From the NCBI RefSeq assembly GCF_023856365.1, contig NW_026042696.1, forward strand, positions 53,815 to 117,814: a stretch of DNA of 64,000 nucleotides, in the 5' to 3' direction. The position numbers were made by a program, and so were the translations under genes. Positions 11,382 to 21,425 of this stretch are shown here, piece after piece; positions within the stretch are counted from its first letter, which is position 1; each line of letters starts with the position of its first letter. The stretch comes from Brienomyrus brachyistius (taxonomy: Eukaryota > Chordata > Actinopteri > Osteoglossiformes > Mormyridae). The notes beneath the pieces were generated by a model. That model saw nothing but the letters and a program-made list of their open reading frames with translations. It was not told the origin of the DNA and did not search any database.

Positions 11382-12949
11382 CTGTTGTATTGTTTTCAAT
11401 GTAATACAGGTCAAAGATAATTTAACAAAGTGCTGTTTTCAGTTTGATTTTCATTTTACATACCATCCCAACTTTTTCTGATTTGGGGTTGTAAAATGTG
11501 AACACAAAAGCTTTTTTTGTGTGAACATTATAAAACAGATTAATTCGTATTAAACAATTTCAAAGACATAGACATCTAATATGTGTGTGTCTGTGAGAGA
11601 GAGCATTTCAATTAATGCCTATAGTTCAATATTTGTTATATGTGCTGAATTTCATGGTCATCATTTTGGAAAAAAAGCTACCTAAACCATACGGGACTTA
11701 GAAATGGGTTAAAACTGACAGGACGATACCAGATATCAAATTGTATAGTTAGGATGAATGTACTGTTAAACAGCAGCACCATTGGAGGAGTCATGCATGG
11801 TGAGGCAGGGGGATATCTGTACATTAATGGGCGATGCATTACTGGGGATCTTTGGCGCCACCTTTTGACCAGTTACAGTCGTCATCAACATTAAAAAAAC
11901 ATTTCCTTTTCCACTGCGTGAAAAAACAAATTGCACCCTATTTATAGAGTGGGAGACTACTTTTTGCAAGGATTTATATCTCCTGAAATTGCTTCTTCAC
12001 AGATAAGCACCAGAATGTTTTTTTCCCAGATGGTAGTAGGGACAAAATCTCCTACCACTGATAATTCTGACCATACACAAATTTTTATTTTTCTGAGTCT
12101 TGCGATTTTACCGTATCAAAAATAACCAGTAAATCCTATTATTATCCTGCTACCCCCACTCTACCAAAACTCATGAAATGATACATTTGGAGGAGGAAGA
12201 TTTCTAATTGATCCTTTATACCCACCAACCAGACCAGTATAAGAAGCTGTACGATGTAAAGCCTCTTTAAATGGGTACAGACTACTTCCGTTTATTGTAA
12301 TAAGTATCTCATGAATTTGACTTTACACTTTTGCATGGTATTGATAGATTTTGAAAGTTAATTACTTAACACAATTCTTATTAAAATTGTTCATTATACA
12401 ACCTGAATGTCCCAAGGTAGCACATTAGTACAAAAGACGCTGTATGATGTATTATTGTAGCAGTCAGATGTTATTTTAACCAATGTACAGGTTTACCTTT
12501 AATTTAATTCTACAAACATAATCAAAATCACTTGTGAAAAAGACATTTAGTCATTTACTAAGGCAGATACAACCTGTGGAAGCACAGCTAAAAGCATACC
12601 ATCACCCATTATAGAGTGACCCATTGTCTTTGTAACTGAGTAATCACAACTAAGTGCAATTTACTATAATGAAACTGTACACAGAAACTGTAAAGGCAAA
12701 GGTAATTTATTATGATGAAATGCTTCCAAAATGCCCAGTGTGCTTCAGCGTTTCTCCTTTTCTCCAGTCGTCGACAGGTCCTGTGTTTATTAGGTGATCT
12801 GTGATGTAGGAGTCCTGAGAATGGCTGCTGCTCCAAGGATGATTGGCAGGTGGCTTTTCCCAGGAACAGCGGGCTGGAGATGTAAAGGTGGGATGGAGAA
12901 AATAAAGTGTAGGGGAATACAGAGTACAAACAACCATAAGAAACACACG
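11382..12949. other. Unassigned AT-rich sequence (U1)
   Basis: Apart from a Tc1-family-like end motif near 11,465-11,500 I see no gene or RNA. Minus-strand open frames near 12,609-13,144 start inside low-complexity or GC-rich DNA and match nothing I recognise. Confidence 0.5.
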
Positions 12950-14080
12950 GCCCATGGCCATATGTCCACAAGACAACCACCCGCCCAACCCGAGAGGGAG
13001 CCTACGAGGGACTAAGGGGGGCCCAACCCCTGTAAAAGGAGGTCCGCAGAGGGGGGACAGACAGCGAGCCCCCCAGTCCCTCCCGCAAGCCCTCCACCGA
13101 GGGAAGCGGGTCCAGGGCCAAAGGGCCCCATCAACCGGGAACACTCCCCTGGCGGACGGTCCCCCCAGCCCGCTCCCCGGCAGGACGGATCACCGCCCAC
13201 TGTAGCGACCCGGCACGTCCCCCCCCTCCCCGACACTGCAGGATGATCTAAGGGAGACCCATACAAACAAAGTGCACCCCCCCCCCCCACCACCCAGGAG
13301 CGGACCTGCGTCAACTGGGGAGCGGCAGACCCCGCCCAGCCCAGACCGAACCCTACAATTCGCCTAGAAGGGCTCAGAGCATCCCTAGATACCCCGGACC
13401 GCCTGCCAGGGCCCCACCACGGCGCAGCAGAGCCAAGGACCACCCAGCCCGCAGCCCACAAGAGGAGACGGCCCACACCGGCCAGGGCCATCTTCTACCT
13501 GCTGGGCCACCCCACACGCGCAGGGCCAGAGACAGAGAGTTAGGGGGGACCCCTCAGCCCCCACTGATTCCCCGTCCCATGTTAATGTGAAGTGTGCATG
13601 TACAAGTGTGAGAGAGTTGTGTGTTTATGTCTACAATGCATTAAAATTAGTGGGTGCAGATCGAGTATGAGGGCCCCACCACTGGCAGATGGCAGAGTCC
13701 CCCATCCCCCTCCCTGCACCCCAAGGCCCTAATGTAGCATGGACTGTGTATATAACTAAAGTGCAAAAAGCAGGTGAACAGTCGAGGCACGGGCACCCCA
13801 CCGCTGGCAGACGGCAGAACCCCACCTGCCTATACCCACCTCCTCAGCCCTAGTGTCATGTGGTGTCTAATGTGCAAGTAAAACCTCCCCACTGCCCCTC
13901 AAAGCTCTAGTGTTGTATGAAATGTGGTGTCCGGCCCAGGGGAGCAATAAGGGCGTGCAGGAGTGGGCCCCCCCCGGCACCGGGGCCAGATCCCCGACTG
14001 GCCCCGATTAGTCCTCATCCCCGACCCCACACAACCGGCAGGGGCGGCCAACCGAGGGGGTTCAGGGGCGCCACATTAAC
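12950..14080. repeat. GC-rich segment with diverged tandem repeats (U1)
   Basis: An abrupt GC-rich island in AT-rich surroundings, strongly C-rich on the plus strand, with a long C run near 13,278. From about 13,580 it holds three to four imperfect repeats of roughly 110-130 bases, recognised by ccaccactggcagatggcag (13,677) and ccaccgctggcagacggcag (13,798), each followed by a gccctaatgt/gccctagtgt motif. Open frames here on both strands (up to about 160 codons) reflect base composition. It may be the GC-rich part of an unidentified transposable element or a degraded CpG island. Copies are at 29450-30583 and 55378-56512. Confidence 0.6.
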
Positions 14081-14236
14081 AATTATTAATAAACATTCCA
14101 CTATACATCTCAAAATTTAGCACACTTAATTCATTATCTTTGATACTGTTTCAAACATTTAATGTTCCCCAAACAGCAGCAGAAGAACCACAGCTTCATC
14201 TTCCTTGTATTTTGGCTCTTCTCTGTGTCAAGAGCT

Positions 14237-14581
14237 CTACAAGCTCAACTTTAATATTAATTTTCCACCACTTCTACATCTTCTATCTATACCAGACCCA
14301 CATCTATCTCTACACCGCCAGTTTCCTCTCTGAAGAGTCTCAGAAACAATGCCAGCATTGCCTATCACTCTCACACCCTCCCCTCCCTTACACCAGTCCG
14401 TCACACCTCCCAGTCCCCCCATAACCTCCCCAGCCTGGACAGTGGGGGGTGTCGCTGGTGAGCACTCCTCCAAACCTTTCCTCTCTCCCCAGTCGATCAC
14501 CTCGTCCCACAGGTCCCAGGCTCCCCAGTGCTGGTCGTTGGTCCAGGAAACAGCTTTCGGAATTTTCATTCTGGTTAACAT
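14237..14581 (-). other. Uncharacterised minus-strand open frame (U1)
   Basis: A 114-codon frame beginning with ATG at 14581 (MLTRMKIPKAVSW...). Its first third is Trp- and acid-rich (HWGAWDLWDEVIDWGERKG) and not low-complexity, while the rest is Gly/Arg-rich. It lies about 0.6 kb downstream, on the same strand, of a candidate first exon at 15218-15228 and could be part of that gene. I recognise no family. The copy in U2 (30740-31084) encodes the same protein; U3 (56714-57013) has a changed 3' end. Since whole units are nearly identical, that conservation is not evidence of function. Confidence 0.25.
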
Positions 14582-15217
14582 AATTAACTAGCCGTCTGTG
14601 ATACTCTCAAAGCCAAACTAGACACTGTATTTTCAACGTACTCCAGACATTTGCTAAATGCTATTCACCAAGAATGCCTATGGAAAGGGATGGAGCCTTC
14701 ATTGGCTGCTCGTGGCATCGAGGCTACTCCGATAGAAGCGGCCAAATTGCTAAAACTGTTTCACAACCTATACAGTAACGCTGGCGAAATCAGGACGCTG
14801 CTTCGGTACGTTATAACATCGCCATGGTAATGAACCCAGCAAACGGTTAATCTTACTTCAACAACATGGGACATTTAAAAAGTAAACGTATAGGGGCTCT
14901 TTTCAGAATAACATCTTCAGATGAAACGCATTACGACAGACCGGATGAGTAAAACCAATCATATCAACCATAAGGCTTGTTGTTTTTAAGTTTAACACAA
15001 TTATTTTCTCTTACAATTTAAATATAAACAATCACATTACGAAAAATGGCCACAGCATCTACAGTTTAAGCTACTAATTTTAAATATATTTCAATTATAT
15101 TTTGCGGCAATATTTGCATGAACTATATCACGACATACAATGAAATATATAATTAACTATGCTAACAAAACATAATCTGAAGAAATAGCAAGAAACATAG
15201 GAAGAGATGCTTCTCAC

Positions 15218-15228
15218 CGCTGCGCCAT
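15218..15228 (-). other. Candidate first coding exon of an unknown gene (U1)
   Basis: On the minus strand an ATG in good context begins ATGGCGCAGCG and is cut by a consensus splice donor (gtgaga) at 15217. It sits immediately left of a promoter-like region. The coding part is 11 bases, which would leave a split codon. The next exon is not certain; the open frame at 14237-14581 is one candidate. U2 copy 31721-31731, U3 copy 57654-57664. Confidence 0.3.
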
Positions 15229-15289
15229 CGCTCTGTCAGAAAGTTTATGTTCAAACTGCACTGATTTTGTTTCTATGGAAACCAGCGAA

Positions 15290-15525
15290 ATTTTTCATTG
15301 GTCGAAAGGATGAAGATATGTACTGACGCCATTTTCAACGAATGAAAACGAGAATTAATTGTCAGGGCGGGACGAATTTGAAGGTGAACCAATCAATAGT
15401 AGTATGTTTAGCTCGTGCTTGTTTTGGCTGAGCGTGATTGGATTTGTTGATCTAACCGCCTTCAAGCCCGTAAACCATGTATCTACTTGTCAATGGGAAA
15501 CCACGCAGTTCTGTCTATAAATACT
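15290..15525. promoter_or_regulatory. CCAAT/CHR-type promoter-like region (U1)
   Basis: Contains ATTGG at 15297-15301, CCAAT at 15389-15393 and ATTGG at 15437-15441 (NF-Y-type boxes), a GC box ggcggg at 15366-15371 followed six bases later by the cell-cycle homology motif TTTGAA at 15377-15382, and a plus-strand TATAAATA at 15516-15523. CCAAT boxes with a CHR are typical of cell-cycle genes; the TATA box points rightward while the candidate exon lies to the left, so it may be bidirectional. The copies are at about 31793-32028 (U2) and 57723-57968 (U3, where one G of the GC box is deleted). Confidence 0.35.
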
Positions 15526-15529
15526 GACT

Positions 15530-16020
15530 GTAATTTTTTTATGACATTATGTCTTTGCTATGCAGTATTACGGTAATGCGTAATACCGCGATGTTTGGGG
15601 TGCCCCGCTGTTTTTTTTCCACAGCTGGTGAACGCAATTAGCATTTTAGCCACGTTGGTAGGTACGCTTTTGAGAAAGAACACTATAGTTCTTGTTATTC
15701 ACATTCTGTGTCCTGGTGTTTTTAATTTCTCATAATGTGAACAAAGATATGTCATATACAAGTTTTTTGAGAGACTAAATTTTGGTTTGATTTATAATTT
15801 ATTTAATGGTAAATAAAGTTCTTATATAGCTATTTTAGAATTAGTGCAGTCTTTCGTTTAGAATTAGCGCAATATTCTTAAAAACTGCATGTTCAAACCA
15901 AACGCCATGCCATAATAACTGCTTTACAGATATTTCATTCAGGAATCTATGGAGGGTATACTGTAGGTAGGCCTGTTTGTGTGTGTGTGTGCGCGCGTTT
16001 GGGTGGGTGGTTATGTACAT
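15530..16020. other. Unassigned AT-rich sequence (U1)
   Basis: No gene or RNA recognised. It ends in a short GT/GC simple repeat near 15,975-15,998. Confidence 0.5.
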
Positions 16021-16583
16021 AGTGCTATAAAAACATGTTATTTTGACTTTGTAGGGACATGTTTTCGGTCCCGAAAGTAAGATACTGAATTTTATTAAAT
16101 TCTGTGAATGCAGTCAAATGAATAATTCAAAAAGTCTTGCATTTTGTTTGGTTGCTTACTGTTACTGCTTGGTAACTACTGCAATGTTTAAGGTTGCCAT
16201 AGTTAGGATTGGGGTTACGCCCATACAAATGAATGGAGAATCTCCACAAAGATTCAAATACCTAATCTCTGTGTGTGTGTGTGTGTGTGTGTGTGGAGTA
16301 GGTGTATATTACATTGTGGGGACCAAATGTCCCCCACAATGTGACAAAAACCCCGTTATTTTGATGTTTTGGGGGGCATTTTCAGGTACTCACAAAGATC
16401 TGTAAATACAGTCAAAAAACTAAAAATGCCAAAAGTCTTGTATTTGGTTTGGTTACATATGGTTAAGGTTAGGGGTTGGTAGGGGTTAAAGTTGTCATGT
16501 TGGGATTACAGTTTTCCCCATAGAAATGAATGGAGAGTCCCCACGAAGATATAATTACATAGCTGTGTGTGTGTGTGTGTTGT
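16021..16583 (+). repeat. Two diverged copies of a GT-ended fish repeat (U1)
   Basis: Copy 1 (16021-16293) and copy 2 (16306-16583) share the order: ttattttga near the start, a cagtcaaa motif, gtcttg(t/c)att, tttggtt..tta, aaatgaatggagaatctccac or its ccccacg variant, then a (GT)n tract. It looks like a tandemly doubled dispersed element. The GT tract length differs strongly in U2, where copy 1 has a much shorter tract. Other copies: 32527-33082 and 58454-59019. Confidence 0.6.
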
Positions 16584-16880
16584 GTGTGGTATCAGATCAG
16601 TCCCTGAGAGTTCAGTAGTCAGGCGCCATGTTTCTGAGTCTGGTTGTGGAGGCCTGAATGCTTTTCCAGATGCCAGAGTGAAAAGATTATGTGAGGGGTG
16701 GGTGCGGTCATCCACAATGTTGGTGGCTTTGCGGATGGAGCGTGTGATGTGAATGTCCATGATGGAGGGGAGAGAGACTCTAATAATCTTCTCAGCTATC
16801 CTCACTATCCGCTGGTCTTATGATCTGAGGCGAGGCAGTTCCCAATTCAGACCGTGATGCAGCTGCTCAGGATGCTCTTG
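16584..16880 (-). mobile_element. Non-LTR LINE ORF2 C-terminal fragment, minus strand (U1)
   Basis: The minus strand from 16805 reads MRIAEKIIRVSLPSI, then a THPSHNLFTL stretch, the conserved C-terminus of fish LINE ORF2 proteins. The upstream part is truncated near 16,888: U2 keeps 141 more bases there, which extend the same protein. No RT catalytic core is present. Confidence 0.65.
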
Positions 16881-17220
16881 TCTAAGGAATCAAAAATGTG
16901 GTTCCATGGGGTTCCAGACAGTGACCTTTTTTGGAGACAGTGAGACTAAATTTTATACCTAGGTGCACCAGTTATGACATTGGTCAGGTAGGCTGTGGTC
17001 TGTTAGTTGGTGACAAGTGGCTGGTGATCCATGCAACCCAAGCAGAAGTGAGCAGAACTTGTATCAGCCAAATAGACAGGAGAAAGCGGATTTTTCATTG
17101 GACTTCAGGACTCCTGAGTAACAGATAAAGACAGAGAAACAGCAAAGTTATGGAGAATCAGGAAGTAAGTGCCAGTCTGCGCAGATCTGAGGTCAGTGAG
17201 ACACACATAAGGCTCCTCTG

Positions 17221-17252
17221 ATGCTCCTCTTCATCCGCTGATGGGCCTCCAG
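17221..17252 (+). pseudogene. Broken receptor leader exon, plus strand (U1)
   Basis: ATG at 17221 followed by CTCCTCTTCATCC, then an in-frame TGA, with splice donor gtgag at 17253. Compared with the minus-strand leader at 18471-18510 it has the same 5' flank (cacacataaggctcctctg), the same start MLLFI and the same exon end (gggcctccag), but lacks about eight bases, which destroys the frame. It is a CD300/pIgR-family-style signal-peptide exon, and its intron carries an inverted copy of the dispersed locus repeat (17290-17383). Confidence 0.5.
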
Positions 17253-17256
17253 GTGA

Positions 17257-18470
17257 GAATCACAAATCAAACATAATAACAACTGACACAAAGGCCTGAG
17301 GTCAGACCCTCTGTATGCAGCACACAGTGTGTCTGCAGTCTCACCCTCACATCGTGTATGATGACATTTCTGCTTTTTAGATTAAGTGCTTGTCTGAGAA
17401 TAACTTCTGCATCATGCTAATTATTTAGCTGTTTCGTGCTCATGGGCAAAAGAAAAATGAGGATTAAGTTAAATATATCAGAAATAAATTTCTAATGTGG
17501 CTCAAGGCCACAGTAAAGTGGACCATCACATCAAGTAAGTACAAAACAGCCTTTACTAATACGCTAAGGGTTAAAACAACATATAAGATGTGCATAATCT
17601 GACAGTATATCAGCGTGAGAGCAAGGCTGGCCCTGGAAGTGGTGTGCATGCAATGGCAGAGCAAAGTTAGAGACACCCGCTAAAAACTTTCATTTCATCT
17701 CACTTGCTCCTTTCTTCTTTTTCCTTCTTTTTTTCCCTCCTAATCTGTCCATCCTCTTCGGCCAGCTCACCCACTGCATCACCATGCCGCCTAAAAATGA
17801 AATAAATAATTTTTTTAAATTTAAAAAATGAAATCGATCAACATGAGAGGCCTATACAGAGTTTATAGAACCCCTCATGGTAAAGCAAACATGTTTGTCA
17901 CAGCAGTGCATTCAGACCATGATTCTGCTAAAGCTGCCGGACAGGACAAAGGGAAAAAAAAGAAGAAGGTGGGGGTCAGTGCAGCAGTGGGTAGTTCAGG
18001 TCCAGAATGTAAAAATCCAGACCAAGATTTAGTTTCAACCAAACAGCTGAGTACTCTGTATCAGTGTCATTCTTAAAGTCGTGTTTCAACTTCTGGCAAA
18101 GTTCTCCCAGGAGCCTATCTCTGTTGTATGTACAGTCGGCATGTAATTCATTCCTGCCCAGGTCCCTGACAAACAGTTGGAGGCAGAATTACTTGTTATC
18201 AGAGTATGTGAATTTTTACACACACCAGCAGCTGTGACAGAATAAGATATTTCCTTTATACTGCTGCCACATAGTGGACACAAAGAAGACTGCAGTCAAT
18301 TCTAAAATCAGTCAGTCAACATGCTACCACCACAGACTATAATCGGGAAGTGATCAAACTTCATGGAACAATATGAATATAAACAAACAGATGTAGTAAG
18401 TATATTGTGCAAAATGTATCTTCATCTTAACTACGCTGAATGGTGGAGTCCCAGAGTAAGTGATCCTCAC
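17257..18470. other. Region between the two facing leader exons (U1)
   Basis: Holds the inverted locus repeat at 17290-17383 and a plus-strand frame at 17828-18076 (Lys-rich middle, KGKKKKKVG), just right of a separate short ATG frame in good context (caccATGCCGCC at 17784, 15 codons). On the minus strand 18086-18283 is a 65-codon frame, extended to 102 codons in U3 by one extra T. I recognise no protein family and no V-type exon here. Confidence 0.45.
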
Positions 18471-18510
18471 CTGGAGGCCCATCAGTGAAGAAGAGGATGA
18501 AAAGGAGCAT
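18471..18510 (-). CDS. Receptor-type leader (signal peptide) exon, minus strand (U1)
   Basis: ATG at 18508-18510 (minus strand) opens MLLFILFFTDGPP, a short hydrophobic signal-peptide start, and the exon ends at a consensus donor gtgagg. This fits the leader exon of a V-type Ig receptor. No V exon follows it on the minus strand before the facing plus-strand leader at 17221, so it appears orphaned. It is identical in protein in U2 (35116-35155) and U3 (60907-60946). Confidence 0.5.
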
Positions 18511-18954
18511 CAGAGGAGCCTTATGTGTGTATCGCTGACCTCAGATCTGTGGAGACTGACACTGACTTCCTGACTCTCCTTAACCTCACTGCCTCCCTTT
18601 TTGTGGGTTTTAAATGTTTAAAAATCATCCATCTATCTTTGATTTTCATAAACTGTTTGTGCACTGATGCATTTCCTGTCTATTTCTTGTCTGTAAAAAG
18701 GAAAACAGTTTGATGCTGCTGTTGTCCTGCTCTTACCAGGAATAAATATTTTGATTTCATCTAGAATCTTATCATTTTAGAAACATGATTTCATAGCAAA
18801 ATTATTGATAGCTGGTCTTCACAGTGAATCATTCATGCTCACAGAATTTAAACTACAAACAAATTAATCAAATAAGTCTAGTTCTTTTCTAAACTGTTAC
18901 TTCCTCATATTGCAAATGAGCAAAGAGCAGTGAAATCAGACTTATTCTGAAAAG

Positions 18955-19045
18955 CAGAAAAGTCGTCATACAGGATGTGAGTGTGAGACTCTGCAGAAAC
19001 ACTGTGTGCTACATACAGAGGGTCTGACCTCAGGCCTTTATTTCA
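18955..19045 (+). repeat. Dispersed locus repeat, copy c (U1)
   Basis: Same orientation as 7217-7310 (shared atacagagggtctgacctca and gtcatacaggatgtgag) and inverted relative to 17290-17383. It includes the cagtcttta stretch that also follows copy a. Confidence 0.7.
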
Positions 19046-19169
19046 GTCTTTATTATGTTTTATACAGTTTTAAAATGTCACTGCAGTAGGTCCTTTTCAT
19101 ATGTGTGGATCAGCACAAATCATGAGGTCCGTTAGGAAGGTGTCTGTATGACAGGGGTGGGGGTATCCT

Positions 19170-19190
19170 GGGGGGGGGGGATGGGTGGGG
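19170..19190 (+). repeat. G homopolymer tract (U1)
   Basis: Eleven consecutive G here, 13 in U2 (about 35,815-35,827) and 15 in U3 (about 61,608-61,622), followed by gatgggtggggg. The tract is unstable between units. Confidence 0.8.
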
Positions 19191-19191
19191 G

Positions 19192-19221
19192 CAAAGTCAG
19201 GTAATTCACTTCATCTGGGTC
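19192..19221 (-). other. ITIM-like coding scrap, minus strand (U1)
   Basis: The minus strand reads DPDEVNYLTL. VNYLTL fits the inhibitory tyrosine motif (I/V/L/S-x-Y-x-x-L/V) found in cytoplasmic tails of CD300-type receptors. Stop codons (TGATAA) directly precede it in this frame, so as it stands it is not connected to a receptor. The copies in U2 (35839-35868) and U3 (61634-61663) are identical. A chance match is possible. Confidence 0.3.
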
Positions 19222-19515
19222 TTATCAGCAGTCCTGTGTTTCTCTCAGCACCACAATGATGTTTCACACATAATGGGGTCCGTGGGCCTCCTCAGTTATA
19301 TTCAGGCTTTCAAAGTTCTTCAATCATAAAAAGTCACATGGATCTGACACTCTGACACTGTTATATTAATTTGTTTAAATTCATTGAAAATACTATATAT
19401 TACAGCTAGTATTTGGATCCGTCTGCTCTTTATCCGTTCCTCACTGGCATACCTGGGTGTCTGTGCAGTGCTTTCCGGAAGCATCAGAACCATTCATAAG
19501 GGAATCTATGTGTGG

Positions 19516-19529
19516 CTGCCCTCTAGTGG
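19516..19529 (-). promoter_or_regulatory. CTCF-type motif, minus strand (U1)
   Basis: The minus strand reads CCACTAGAGGGCAG, a perfect match to the vertebrate CTCF core consensus CCASYAGRKGGCRS. Also at 36163-36176 and 61959-61972. Confidence 0.5.
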
Positions 19530-20187
19530 ATACACAAAATTCGGCTACTTAAGTAGCTTGACTATATTTCCCTCCTAGTTTAGTTTAGTTCCTAATTTAA
19601 TTTAACAGATGAAACTGAAGGCAGAGCTGGAAATTAGTTTAGTCATGACTTCAGAAGTTACGCTGACATGGGATTCTGTACAATCAGAGATGAAGCTGCT
19701 GGATGGGATGGTCATCGCCTGCTTTTTCTGACTGATGTAGGTCTGGATGTAAAGTTACAAACTGCTTAATGTGTATCAATCTGTTTTATAATGTTCACAC
19801 AAAAAAAGTGCTTTTAATGTGTCTGCACCTTGTATCTCCCACAATGTGCTTCTGCATTTGATATCTTCTTGACTTGGGGATAAAGAGATTTAACTGGATG
19901 GATTTTACTTTTGTGAAGCACTACAGTCCAAAGCTGAACTGATTGTTCAAAGCTTTTTGGTTTTTAAGCAAAACTACTTCATTTAATTTATCTGAAACCC
20001 ACTTTGCGCCTTTCTAGACTCAACAAAGCATCATTGCCAACAAAATAAGTGAGTTACAGTTAAATCAGGTAAAGAAGTTTCATTTGGAATTTACTGATCC
20101 AGGTTTTCAGTACCACGGACACCAACTAGACTTACTGTCATTTAATGGGAGTGAAAGCAGAAACCAATAGATCACACAGGGATATTT

Positions 20188-20450
20188 TCATTTGATGGTG
20201 TCTTTCTTTTTACTTTTGATATGCCGTCTTCCTCCTTAGCTGATATGTGAGGCTGCTGTCAGCTCAGACAAGCTGGTGTGATTTTACGCAGAGTGATAAG
20301 TGGGCAGTCCTGTTTTCGTGTGTTACATTTTCATTTGATGTTGGCCAATATGTATGTGGTACTGTTTCCTCCTTAACTGACATTCACAGGCTGTTGTTAG
20401 CAGAGACAAGCTGGTGTATTTGTACTGCAGATTGAAAAGTGGGCGTTCCC
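20188..20450 (+). repeat. Diverged direct repeat of about 138 bases (U1)
   Basis: Two copies, each running from tttcatttgatg through cctcctta(g/a)ctga and acaagctggtgt to aagtgggc(a/g)ttcc-like. Present in all units. It lies upstream of the minus-strand ITIM/leader scraps; no coding content recognised. Confidence 0.6.
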
Positions 20451-20530
20451 GATTACATCACTCTTTTAAAGAGTCCCTGATTGGTGGGCTCTGACGAGGA
20501 GGGGTGACCTAAAAACTCCAAACCATTTAT

Positions 20531-20854
20531 CCCTCCATCCATCCATCCATTTTCCAAACCGCTTATCCTACTGGGTCGTGGGGGGTCCGGAGCCTATCCC
20601 GGAAGCAATGGGCACGGGAACAAACCTGGATGGGGGGCCAGCCCATCGCAGCCAAACCATTTAAGTTTGTGAAATTCATTTTTAATAATTACCATCCATC
20701 CATCCATCCATTTTCCAAACCGCTTATCCTACTGGGTCGTGGGGGGTCCGGAGCCTATCCCGGAAGCAATGGGCACGGGAACAACCCTGGATGGGGGGCC
20801 AGCCCATCGCAGCCAAACCATTTAAGTTTGTGAAATTCATTTTTAATAATTACC
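20531..20854 (-). repeat. Fish 'atggatgga' dispersed repeat 3' end, tandemly doubled (U1)
   Basis: Two copies 161 bases apart of the 3' end of a very common teleost repeat (minus strand: gggataggctccgg, aggataagcggtttgg, then atggatggatgga), each with the same attached flank (ccatttaagtttgtgaaatt). The shared flank shows a local segment duplication, not two insertions. U2 has one copy (37178-37340), U3 has two (62975-63298). Confidence 0.75.
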
Positions 20855-21158
20855 AATTTCAGAAAAATATGAAATGTTTTGTAAAGTATCAATTTATTAA
20901 TCATGTATTTAAACAAATTATGACCAGTATAAAAGACACATACAAAACTGTACAAAAGTCTTGGGCTGTCGAAGAAAATGATGTTCAAATGATCTTCATC
21001 TTGGTCTAGAATTATAATATTTTGTCCGTCAAAGTGTGGCAGCCCAGTCATTTCAAAATCTCTTCTAAAGTTAGTAAAACATTTGCACCAACCATCCAAT
21101 AGACCTATATCTTTTTATAACACAACTCCTATGGCTAATCAATGCATCATTAACATTT

Positions 21159-21425
21159 TGTCACGGGAGACGGCAGCGATCGCGGGCAGGCGGGTAAGAA
21201 GCAGGCAGACAGCCGAGAATCAGGGCAAACGAGGGGTTTAATCTCAGGGACGAGGGCACGAACATCAACTGACATCAATGACGGACAAAGGACTCGGGTA
21301 AGACACGGACTGAAATACACAGGACTGAGCAAATTAACTAGATACAGCTGGGTACAATCGGGAGAAAACACGTGGGTAATCAGGGGGCGTGGCACACAGG
21401 AGGAGCGGACGAGCCGGGCATGACA
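21159..21425 (-). mobile_element. Solo LTR, gypsy-type (U1)
   Basis: 267 bases which on the minus strand start TGTCATGCCCGG and end CCGTGACA, with a gattaaacccctcg poly(A)-like region in the middle. In U2 (37634-37900) and U3 (63604-63870) it is flanked by a 5-base target duplication CATTT on both sides. In U1 the right flank reads catta, inside an expanded (ATTA)n tract. No internal region or second LTR is adjacent. Confidence 0.75.

Larger units (their letters stand above)
8930..12117. other. 3.19 kb block present in U1 and U3, absent from U2
   Basis: In U2 the sequence passes directly from the equivalent of 8929 to the equivalent of 12118 (28610/28611). The ends show no inverted repeats and no target duplication, and only one A of microhomology, so a deletion in U2 is more likely than an insertion. 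Inside lie a LINE C-terminus with tail and a Tc1-like element. 8930-9499 holds no recognisable gene apart from a short ctctcacgctcacg-type fish repeat near 9130-9190. Confidence 0.8.

Noticed and set aside
12609..13600. Minus- and plus-strand open frames of 110-178 codons in the GC-rich segment
   Set aside because: They overlap in several frames, change with single C-run indels between units, are Pro/Gly/Arg-rich as expected from composition, and show no domain.
16280..16580. Gene candidate from the short frame across the GT tract
   Set aside because: The frame consists of simple repeat and dispersed-repeat sequence and differs between units with GT length.
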